From Flavobacteriales bacterium UBA720 (GTDB lineage Bacteria; Bacteroidota; Bacteroidia; Flavobacteriales; Weeksellaceae), in the NCBI GenBank assembly GCA_002297505.1, contig DBLQ01000125.1, forward strand, positions 1 to 14,439: a DNA stretch of 14,439 bases, read 5' to 3'. Every line of letters starts with the position of its first letter. The stretch's first letter is position 1. Position numbers and translations under genes: made by a program. The notes beneath the pieces are model-generated. The model saw nothing but the letters and a program-made list of their open reading frames with translations. It did no database searches and was not told where the DNA came from. Below are positions 1 through 6,448 of this stretch, piece after piece.

Positions 1-1056
1 TTTATCATGGGCGAATTGAAGGAAATCAGACCGTTGGAAAAGAAAGTAGTTCTCAGTTACGGCGTGCTGGAATATTCGAAATTGATCATTGCCACAGGCA
101 CGGTCACCAATTATTTTGGCAATGCCAGCATCCGCGCCAATGCGCTTCCCATGAAAACAATCAACGATGCTATCAATCTGAAAAATTCTGTGCTGGAAAG
201 ACTCGAAGCCGCGTCAAAAACATCTGATCCGCAACTGCGCAAAAAACTGACCACCTTTGTAATCGCCGGTGGTGGACCGACAGGTGTGGAGATTGCCGGA
301 ATGCTGAGCGAACTCAGAAAAAATATCCTGCATAAAGATTACCCTGAACTCAAAAATGAAACGTTCTCCATCTATCTTATAGACGGTCTGCCCAATATTC
401 TGGCACCCATGAGCAAAGAATCTCAGCGCTACGCCAAGGAAAAATTGGAGCAAAGTGGCATCATTATCAAGCTGGGCCAGGTGGTGCAGGAATACAAGGA
501 CGGTATCGTCCACATCGCCGACGGCACTTCCATTTTGAGCGATAATCTGATCTGGACTGCCGGCGTTACGGCGCAGCGTTTTGACGGTTTACCTGACTTT
601 GTTTATGGCAAGTCCAACCGGCTTCAGGTGGATGCTTACAATCAGATTATTGGTGCCAAAGACATCTATGCGTTGGGAGACACATGTCTGATGACGGCAG
701 ATCCGGAATTTCCTCAGGGTCATCCACAATTGGCACAAGTTGCCATCCAGCAGGGAAAATTACTAGCCAAAAATCTTGAAGCTGAGATGCTGGGAAAAGC
801 GAAAAAAGAATTCAGATACACAGACCGCGGATCCATGGCGATTATAAAGCGAAACAGCGCGGTGGTCGATCTCAAAGGACCTTTCAAACATTTCAACGGA
901 TTTATTGCATGGCTGATCTGGATTTTTATTCACCTGATGTCGCTGATCAATTTCAGAAACCGCATTACGACATTCTTCAACTGGACCAATTCTTACCTGA
1001 CCAAAGATCAGCCGCTGAGAATGATCATTGATCCATCTAAAAATAATCAGCCTTAG
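1..1056 (+). CDS. ndh: Type II NADH dehydrogenase (NDH-2), 5' end cut off by the window
   Basis: Single-subunit flavoprotein that passes electrons from NADH to menaquinone at the inner face of the cytoplasmic membrane without pumping protons. The reading frame is open from base 1, so the ATG at 7 is internal. About 80 residues, including the first FAD-binding GxGxxG, lie outside the window. Numbering from the ATG at 7, the visible parts are: YSKLIIATG (about 23-31); the second dinucleotide-binding loop AGGGPTGVEIAG (87-98), which binds NADH; WTAGV (183-187); the FAD-contacting YALGDT (221-226); and AQVAIQQG (243-250), typical of NDH-2. A hydrophobic segment at about 298-314 followed by basic residues fits the C-terminal membrane anchor of this family. 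A small + strand gene follows 15 bases after the stop. Family call is firm; the exact quinone is inferred from the likely lineage. Confidence 0.93.
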   Translation, partial: FIMGELKEIRPLEKKVVLSYGVLEYSKLIIATGTVTNYFGNASIRANALPMKTINDAINLKNSVLERLEAASKTSDPQLRKKLTTFVIAGGGPTGVEIAGMLSELRKNILHKDYPELKNETFSIYLIDGLPNILAPMSKESQRYAKEKLEQSGIIIKLGQVVQEYKDGIVHIADGTSILSDNLIWTAGVTAQRFDGLPDFVYGKSNRLQVDAYNQIIGAKDIYALGDTCLMTADPEFPQGHPQLAQVAIQQGKLLAKNLEAEMLGKAKKEFRYTDRGSMAIIKRNSAVVDLKGPFKHFNGFIAWLIWIFIHLMSLINFRNRITTFFNWTNSYLTKDQPLRMIIDPSKNNQP

Positions 1057-1071
1057 TTATTGACAGCCATT

Positions 1072-1254
1072 ATGTTCATCAAAGTTTTTACGGCACCCCA
1101 TACTTTTGTTTTGGTCAATGTGCATCACATCGTGTATATCAATCCTTCTAATGCCAACCGTGGCTGCTCGCTGATTCTCGATTCCGGAATACGGCTCAAT
1201 TCCGTGGACGATTATGAAGTTCTTCTAAAGCAAATTGGTCAAGAAAAACTCTGA
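1072..1254 (+). CDS. Small conserved-looking protein of unknown function (60 aa)
   Basis: Short intact frame directly downstream of the NADH dehydrogenase and probably cotranscribed with it. I chose the ATG at 1072; an in-frame TTG at 1060 would add four residues (MTAI) but sits only three bases after the previous stop. The protein has no signal peptide or membrane segment. Its layout is a beta-strand-rich head (FIKVFTAPHTFVLVN), then HHIVYINP, a short loop, and a strand plus helix ending in DDYEVLLKQI. That order resembles small FlbD-like proteins, which are named after a flagellar gene but occur in non-motile bacteria too. The resemblance is by eye and weak, and no function should be assigned from it. 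Confidence 0.6.
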   Translation: MFIKVFTAPHTFVLVNVHHIVYINPSNANRGCSLILDSGIRLNSVDDYEVLLKQIGQEKL

Positions 1255-1306
1255 TCCAAACAATTCCAATATGATTCAGGTCATAAAGCTGTCGTGTATT
1301 TAGCAA

Positions 1307-1314
1307 TAACTTTG
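1307..1314 (+). promoter_or_regulatory. Bacteroidetes -7 promoter element before the lipoprotein gene
   Basis: TAACTTTG is an exact match to the Bacteroidetes consensus TAnnTTTG. It lies 22 bases before the lipoprotein ATG, so transcription would start at about 1320 and leave a short A-rich leader. No good TTG -33 element is visible at the usual distance, so the call rests on the -7 match and its position. Confidence 0.5.
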
Positions 1315-1336
1315 AAATACCAAAAAATAAAATTTT

Positions 1337-1567
1337 ATGAAAAAGTTATTCTTAATTCTGGCAGTCGCCTCGCTTGCGGCCTGCAATGAAAACAAATCCT
1401 CTAAAGATTCCAATTCCGAATCCATCTCCGTCGACAGTTCCAGCGCAGGCGCGTCGGACTCCGCAGATTATAATTTCAGTGCAACCACAGGCAACACGGC
1501 TCAGGCTCCTGACGGTGCAGCTAAGGACAGCACTTCCGTAAGCCGGGATTCCGCTACTGTCCGATAG
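1337..1567 (+). CDS. Small Ser/Asp/Ala-rich lipoprotein (76 aa)
   Basis: The N-terminus is a textbook lipoprotein signal: MKK, a hydrophobic core LFLILAVAS, then the lipobox LAAC with the acylated Cys at residue 16. The mature part, about 60 residues, is low complexity, rich in Ser, Asp, Ala, Asn and Thr. It looks disordered and no domain is recognisable. After Cys16 comes NENKSSKDS, so there is no obvious inner-membrane retention Asp at +2 and an outer-membrane location is likely. An A-rich leader and a TAnnTTTG element lie just upstream. Function is unknown. Small lipoproteins of this kind are common in Chryseobacterium-like genomes and often diverge quickly. Confidence 0.8.
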   Translation: MKKLFLILAVASLAACNENKSSKDSNSESISVDSSSAGASDSADYNFSATTGNTAQAPDGAAKDSTSVSRDSATVR

Positions 1568-1682
1568 CAATCAGAAACTACCAATTTCCGGTCTTTGTTT
1601 TTACGATTGACCAGAATTTGCTACAGCCGGTATTTTCCGAATGCATGAGGGCTGTGCATCAGTCACTATTTTTCAAAATTAT

Positions 1683-1704
1683 ATGGCGATGAAACAATCG
1701 CCAT
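1683..1704. promoter_or_regulatory. Perfect 8-bp inverted repeat upstream of the catalase gene
   Basis: ATGGCGAT (1683-1690) and ATCGCCAT (1697-1704) are exact reverse complements around the 6-base loop GAAACA. The dyad ends 27 bases before the catalase ATG. No T-run follows, so it is not an obvious intrinsic terminator of the lipoprotein gene. A regulator operator or a 5'-UTR hairpin of the catalase mRNA are both possible. A-T-rich flanks (AAAATT before, AATTTT after) could extend the dyad imperfectly. The rest of the 164-base gap between lipoprotein and catalase shows nothing else I can name. Confidence 0.4.
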
Positions 1705-1731
1705 CATACGTTATATCCAAATTTTAAATCA

Positions 1732-3873
1732 ATGAAAAAAGATAAATCATCTAACATCAAGGTGGATCAGCTTCAGGATCATACTACAGATAATTCCGGA
1801 GAGAAACTAACGACCAATCAAGGCCTTAAAATAAATAATAATTAGGATTCACTGAAAGCGGGTGAACGTGGGCCAACACTTTTAGAAGACTTTATTTTCC
1901 GGGAAAAAATCACACATTTTGATCACGAAAGAATCCCCGAAAGGATTGTGCATGCGCGCGGATCAGGTGCGCATGGCGTTTTTAAACTGGAAAAAAGTCT
2001 GGAAAAATATACCAAAGCTGGATTCCTGAACGAAGTAGGAAAGGAAACGCCGGTTTTCGTCCGCTTTTCCACAGTGGCAGGCTTCCGCGGAAGTACCGAT
2101 CTGGCACGCGACGTGCGCGGATTTGCAGTCAAGTTTTACACCGACGAGGGAAATTATGACCTGGTAGCCAACAATATGCCCGTGTTTTTTATACAAGATG
2201 CCATCAAGTTCCCGGACCTTGTTCACGCAGTAAAACCTGAACCGGATAACGAAATTCCCCAAGCTTCCTCCGCGCACGATACGTTCTGGGATTTTATTTC
2301 CCTGATGCCGGAGAGTATGCACATGATTATGTGGCTGATGAGCGACAGAGCAATCCCGAGAAGTTACAGGATGATGGAAGGTTTTGGTGTGCATTCATTC
2401 AAATTTATTAACAGTGAAGGTGATGTTCATTTTGTAAAATTTCATTTTAAACCCAAGCTTGGCGTTCATTCGGTCGCTTGGGATGAGGCCACTAAGATTT
2501 CTGGGAAAGATCCGGATTTTCACCGCCGCGATCTTTGGGAAGCCATAGAAAATGGTGCGTTTCCGGAATGGGAATTTGGCGTCCAGCTGATACCCGAAGA
2601 CCAGGAACATGATTTCGATTTCGATCTTCTGGATCCTACGAAAATCGTTCCCGAGGAATTGGTTCCTGTCGAAATCATCGGGACCTTAACGTTAAATCGT
2701 AATCCGGATAATTTCTTTGCTGAGACAGAGCAGGTGGCATTTCATCCGGGGCATCTGGTTCCCGGTATTGATTTTACAAATGATCCGCTGCTGCAAGGCC
2801 GTTTGTTTTCCTACACCGATACGCAACTGTCCAGGCTGGGATCACCAAATTTTCATGAAATTCCGATCAACAGATCTATCAATACGGTTCATAATAACCA
2901 GCGTGACGGGCATATGCGTCAGCAGATTGCAAAAGGCAAAGTCAGTTACGAACCCAATTCCATCGGTGGTGGCTGTCCATTCCAGGCAATGATGAAAGAG
3001 GGCGGATTTGTGTCACAGGAAGAACGCGTGGAAGGCCATAAAGTGAGAGCGAGAAGCAAAAGCTTTGTGGATCATTATTCGCAGGCCAAACTTTTTTTTA
3101 ACAGCCAATCGGAGCCGGAAAAAATTCATTTGCAAAAGGCCCTGATTTTTGAATTGTCAAAAGTTACCATTCCTGCAATCCGAGAGAGATTGGTTGGCCA
3201 GCTCAATTTTATCGACAAAAATTTAGCTGCAGCCGTAGCCAAAAAAGTAGGTGTGGATGTTGTGGAGCTATCACAGCCTAACGCCAGCATTCCTGCAGAT
3301 GCTGATCCAAAGAAATTACAAAGCCCGGAAACGGAGCCCAGTGTAGAGATGTCTGGCGCATTAAGCATGAAAAATACCATCAAAAATACCATCAAAAGCA
3401 GAATTATTGGCTTTATCATGGACGACGGCGTCAATGCCGATCATGTTGATTCTCTGAAATCAAAACTGGAAAATGAAGGTGCGATGGTACAAGTCATCGG
3501 CGGTAGCATGGCCGCAGTGAAAGCGGACAATGGTTCCACTTACATCCCTAAACACTCGCTTCTGAGCACTTCCAGCGTTTGTTTTGATGCTTTATACATC
3601 TGTTCCGGAAAGGAGTCGGCCAAAAACCTGATGAGCCAGGACAATAAGGCCGGAACACTTCACTTTGTGAATGAGGCTTACAAGCATTGCAAAGCCATTT
3701 ATTTTGGCAATGAAACCGAAGAAATTTACAAAGCCAGTAAAATCAACCTTAGAAAGCACGAAGATTCCGGGGTTGTACAAGCATCGGAGGAAAACAGTGA
3801 TGAACTGTTCATGCAGGCCGTAGCCAATCATAGAGTCTGGGAATTGGAGCAGGAAAGGAATAATCCGGCTTAA
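1732..3873 (+). pseudogene. katE: Large-subunit monofunctional catalase (HPII/KatE type) with an in-frame TAG at codon 38
   Basis: Heme catalase that splits hydrogen peroxide to water and oxygen. Homology to KatE begins well before the long open frame at 1948: from the ATG at 1732 the same frame gives KLTTNQGLKINNN, a TAG at 1843-1845, then DSLKAGERGPTLLEDF and on into the catalase core. E. coli HPII has Gln where the TAG lies, so one C-to-T change (CAG to TAG) explains it. The remaining 675 codons are intact. Numbering from 1732: distal His74 (VHARG), distal Asn147 (ANNMP), HPGH at 338-341, and proximal Tyr361 in RLFSYTDTQ; spacing matches HPII exactly. A class I glutamine-amidotransferase-like C-terminal domain follows (about 550-713), as expected for large-subunit catalases. 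A GTG at 1948 could only restart one residue before the catalytic His, removing the N-terminal arm, so activity would need readthrough. An assembly error remains possible. Confidence 0.88.
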
Positions 3874-3893
3874 AGTTTAATTAAAATAAAAAT

Positions 3894-4664
3894 ATGTTAT
3901 CGACAACCCTTAACTTAACGTTGAAAATCTGGCGTCAGAAAAACGGAAAATCCAGAGGAAGATTCGAAACTTATAGTGTCGAAAATATCTCAACTGGCGC
4001 TTCGTTTCTTGAAATGCTGGACACGGTAAATGAAAAACTGATAAGGGAAGATCAAGATCCAATAGCATTTGATCATGATTGTCGGGAAGGCATCTGTGGG
4101 ACTTGCTCGCTCTATATCAATGGGCGGGCTCATGGTCCCGACACCGGTATTACCACATGCCAGCTGCACATGCGCATGTTCCACGATGGCGATACGATCG
4201 TGGTAGAACCATTTCGCAGTATTGCATTTCCAGTTATCAAGGATCTTGTGACAGACCGGAGCAGCTTTGACAGGATTATGGCTGCCGGCGGTTACATTTC
4301 AGTTAATACATCGGGCAACACTCTGGATGCGAACGCTATTACTGTTCCTAAAGCCGACGCAGACAAGGCTATGGATGCGGCTGCGTGTATCAGCTGCGGC
4401 GCCTGTGTTGCCTGTTGTCCGAATGGAGCTGCCATGCTTTTTGTAGGAGCCAAAGTCTCTCATCTCGCCTTGCTTCCCCAAGGAAAAGTAGAAGCAAAAA
4501 GGCGCGTTCTGAGTATGGTAAAAGCCATGGATGAAGAAGGTTTCGGCAACTGTTCGGTAATTGGCGCCTGTGAAGTGGAATGCCCGAAGGGTATCTCGCT
4601 GGAGAACATTACAAGGCTTAACCGAGAATATATCTCTGCAAGACTTTCGGATGAAAACCGTTGA
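3894..4664 (+). CDS. sdhB: Orphan succinate dehydrogenase/fumarate reductase iron-sulfur subunit (256 aa)
   Basis: Electron-transfer subunit of complex II type enzymes; it normally bridges the flavoprotein SdhA and the membrane quinone site. The N-terminal ferredoxin domain carries the [2Fe-2S] ligands C63, C68, C71 and C89 (CREGICGTC, then TTCQLHMRMF). The C-terminal domain has C165-x2-C168-x2-C171-x3-C175-P and C220-x5-C226-x3-C230-P-K-G, the usual [4Fe-4S] and [3Fe-4S] ligand sets; C174 is an extra Cys beside C175. Length and the start LNLTLKIW fit the Bacteroidetes form of the subunit. There is no sdhA or sdhC beside it. It starts 20 bases after the catalase stop and is probably on the same transcript. 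It could be a paralog of a complete sdhCAB set elsewhere or a subunit with another flavoprotein partner. Family call is firm, partner unknown. Confidence 0.9.
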   Translation: MLSTTLNLTLKIWRQKNGKSRGRFETYSVENISTGASFLEMLDTVNEKLIREDQDPIAFDHDCREGICGTCSLYINGRAHGPDTGITTCQLHMRMFHDGDTIVVEPFRSIAFPVIKDLVTDRSSFDRIMAAGGYISVNTSGNTLDANAITVPKADADKAMDAAACISCGACVACCPNGAAMLFVGAKVSHLALLPQGKVEAKRRVLSMVKAMDEEGFGNCSVIGACEVECPKGISLENITRLNREYISARLSDENR

Positions 4665-4672
4665 TCTAAATT

Positions 4673-5317
4673 TCAAATGAGTTTCAGGATGGCATTCATA
4701 TCTTCACCCCGATATTCTGAGTACAGATGTGCATGGAAATCATTGAGTTTTCTTAGGAGTTCCAACAATTTCGCTTTCTCCTCCGGATCCAGCTGTCCGG
4801 TAAGAATTTTCGACGTCATGTTGACGTTCTCCACCGACTGATGGAAATATTCGTTTCCTTTGTCAGTCAGGCTAAGCCTCTTGCTTCTCTTATCAATTTC
4901 ATCATTTTTCTCTTCCACAAATCCAGCTTCCAAAAGACGTCTGATGATCTGCGTTCCGGTCTGTTTTTCGTGACCATTTCTCTCAATCAGCTGAATCTTG
5001 GTTAAATAGGGTTCATCTTTAAGACGGTACAAATACGTAAATTCTTCATTCGCCAATTCAGGAAAGTTGCTCAGTCCTTTGCGGATCAGCTGTTTCGAAT
5101 ATCTTCCCAGAAGCAAAACCTGCTTACAGATTTCATTTTCTGTGAATGAAACCTGATGATTTTCGTTTTGAAACAACGTGGTCGGGCTTTCTGCTTTGTA
5201 TTTTTTGTCGTTCATCCACATCCTGAAATCCTCCACACTGCAGTTGGGTTTGCAGGCAGATGAATTTTCAAATTCTTTTACCTGATGAAGAAGTTCAATA
5301 ATAAAATCGGTTTTCAT
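4673..5317 (-). CDS. MarR-family transcriptional regulator (214 aa)
   Basis: Winged-helix DNA-binding protein. The MarR core lies at about residues 75-190: a dimerisation helix (VLLLGRYSKQLIRKGL), helix-turn-helix with recognition helix TGTQIIRRLLEAGFVEE, then the wing with KRSKRLSLTDKG, the signature of MarR proteins. An N-terminal extension of about 60 residues (with two Cys, ACKPNC) is longer than in small MarR proteins. It is the last gene on the - strand before the convergent sdhB, with only 8 bases between stops. The SDR gene lies 41 bases upstream in the same direction and may be a target or operon partner. A TAnnTTTG element at 5332-5339 suggests its own promoter with a very short leader. 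Ligand unknown. Confidence 0.87.
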   Translation of the reverse strand: MKTDFIIELLHQVKEFENSSACKPNCSVEDFRMWMNDKKYKAESPTTLFQNENHQVSFTENEICKQVLLLGRYSKQLIRKGLSNFPELANEEFTYLYRLKDEPYLTKIQLIERNGHEKQTGTQIIRRLLEAGFVEEKNDEIDKRSKRLSLTDKGNEYFHQSVENVNMTSKILTGQLDPEEKAKLLELLRKLNDFHAHLYSEYRGEDMNAILKLI

Positions 5318-5331
5318 AGTTTAATGGTTGA

Positions 5332-5339
5332 CAAAGATA
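5332..5339 (-). promoter_or_regulatory. Candidate -7 promoter element for the MarR gene
   Basis: Read on the - strand, TATCTTTG is an exact TAnnTTTG match, 14 bases before the MarR ATG at 5317. It lies in the 41-base gap after the SDR stop. A clear TTG -33 element is missing. If used, the mRNA leader would be under ten bases, close to leaderless. Confidence 0.4.
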
Positions 5340-5358
5340 AAAATTTAGTTTTTTTGCA

Positions 5359-6057
5359 TTAAAGTTTCACACTTCCCATGCCACCGTCGATTCCGATGAT
5401 CTGGCCGGTAATCCAGGAGGCATGGTCGGACAACAGGAACTCCGCCATTTTTGCCATTTCATCGGCAGTTCCAACTCTTTGCAGCGGATGTCTTTTGCCG
5501 GAAGCTTCACGTTTTTCCGGTGTCGAAAGAAGTTGAGAAGCTAAGTTCGTATCCGTGAGGGAAGGTGCTATACAGTTCACTCTTATTTTTTGTGCAGAAA
5601 GTTCTCCCGCAAGGCTTTTTGTTAAACCTTCCACCGCACTTTTACTGGCCGAAATTGAGGCATGGAAAGGCATTCCAAGTTTTGTAGCTACCGAACTGAA
5701 CAAAACCACTGAAGCCGTTTCCGATTTTTTGAGATTCGGCAATAGTCTTTGAATGGTCTTGACCGCTCCCAAAACATTTATTTCAAAATCATTTTTAAAA
5801 TCGTCGGGAGACAATCTGTTGAACGGTTTCAAATTGATACTTCCCGGTGCATACACCAATCCATCGACGACTTCCGGGAAAGTGATTTCATCCAGATTTC
5901 CGGAAAGAATATCCATTTGATGAAACTCGATATTCAGATTTTGAACTTCTGAATTTTCAGTTCTCGAAATGCCAATCACATGGTGATTTTCCGACAGTAT
6001 TTTTGCAACGGCAAACCCAATTCCCTGCCCGCAACCGATGACGACGATGTTTTTCAT
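5359..6057 (-). CDS. SDR-family protein with the catalytic Tyr replaced by Ile (232 aa)
   Basis: Rossmann-fold protein of the classical short-chain dehydrogenase/reductase size. Visible parts: N-terminal nucleotide loop GCGQGIG (8-14), VYAPGS (68-73) in the place of the NNAG motif, Asn94 in the INVLGA stretch, Ser122 in FSSVAT, Lys139 in SASKSAVEG, then IRVNCIAPS (158-166) and the C-terminal WITGQIIGIDGGM. The Tyr expected four residues before Lys139 is Ile135, so the Ser-Tyr-Lys centre is broken although Ser, Lys and the fold are intact. I recall similar Bacteroidetes SDR proteins that also lack this Tyr, so it may be a family trait rather than decay. Substrate unknown. It lies 109 bases after the photolyase cassette, in the same direction, and may be cotranscribed. 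Confidence 0.85.
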   Translation of the reverse strand: MKNIVVIGCGQGIGFAVAKILSENHHVIGISRTENSEVQNLNIEFHQMDILSGNLDEITFPEVVDGLVYAPGSINLKPFNRLSPDDFKNDFEINVLGAVKTIQRLLPNLKKSETASVVLFSSVATKLGMPFHASISASKSAVEGLTKSLAGELSAQKIRVNCIAPSLTDTNLASQLLSTPEKREASGKRHPLQRVGTADEMAKMAEFLLSDHASWITGQIIGIDGGMGSVKL

Positions 6058-6143
6058 ATTTCAATGTTTTAAAGATTTAAAATAAACTTGAATGAATATT
6101 TTTTGTTGGCTATGAATGTTCGAATTGAAAATCAAAATTGATG

Positions 6144-6158
6144 ATTCGTGCATTCGTG
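6144..6158. repeat. Short direct repeat ATTCGTG-C-ATTCGTG
   Basis: Two copies of ATTCGTG separated by one C (6144-6150 and 6152-6158), followed by GCATTT. It sits between the TIGR03643 stop and the SDR start. I have a recollection of similar ATTCGTG...ATTCGTGGC stretches scattered between genes in flavobacterial genomes, so it may be a fragment of a dispersed intergenic repeat. The sequence alone shows only the repeat. Confidence 0.35.
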
Positions 6159-6166
6159 GCATTTTA

Positions 6167-6448
6167 TTATCGCTTAGAAATTTTATTGTGACTGATGGTC
6201 CGCTGTCTGCTGCATTTGAAACGGTCAATTTCCGGGTTTCTCTTCTTCAGATGTTTCTGACTCACGCCCGAGTTTACCCTTTTTCGCCACAGTTTAAAAC
6301 TTGACGGTTTCAGTTCGCTCCGCATGATTTCAATCACTTGCGCCTCGGTGGTTCCAAACTGAAATTCGATGGCTTCAAAAGGCGTGCGATCTTCCCAGGC
6401 CATTTCGATGATGCGGTCTGTTTGTTCCGGATTAAATTCTTTGATCAT
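6167..6448 (-). CDS. TIGR03643 family protein, photolyase-associated (93 aa)
   Basis: Small basic soluble protein. It matches from memory the TIGR03643 family: EQTDRIIEMAWEDRTPFEAI near the N-terminus, then FGTTEAQVIEIMR (a helix-turn-helix-like stretch), LKPSSFKLWRKRV, and the basic tail FKCSRQRTISHNKISKR. Its biochemical role is not known to me. Members are usually encoded next to cryptochrome/photolyase genes, as here. The start overlaps the stop of the (6-4)-type photolyase gene by 4 bases (ATGA), which points to translational coupling. The basic C-terminus and HTH-like middle are compatible with nucleic-acid binding, but that is inference. Confidence 0.88.
   Translation of the reverse strand: MIKEFNPEQTDRIIEMAWEDRTPFEAIEFQFGTTEAQVIEIMRSELKPSSFKLWRKRVNSGVSQKHLKKRNPEIDRFKCSRQRTISHNKISKR

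Noticed and set aside
1843..1845. TAG as a recoded amino acid (pyrrolysine-like)
   Set aside because: The site is not catalytic, homologs have Gln, and nothing in the window suggests suppressor machinery. A simple nonsense change or sequencing error is more economical.
1963..2394. 143-codon - strand open frame
   Set aside because: Antisense to the catalase core; no protein-like features.
1948..3873. Catalase gene starting at the GTG at 1948
   Set aside because: KatE homology continues upstream in the same frame to the ATG at 1732, past the TAG. The GTG is the Val codon of the conserved VHARG motif, not a natural start.
4665..4672. Terminator between the convergent sdhB and MarR genes
   Set aside because: Only eight bases separate the stops and no stem-loop with a T-run is visible on either strand.
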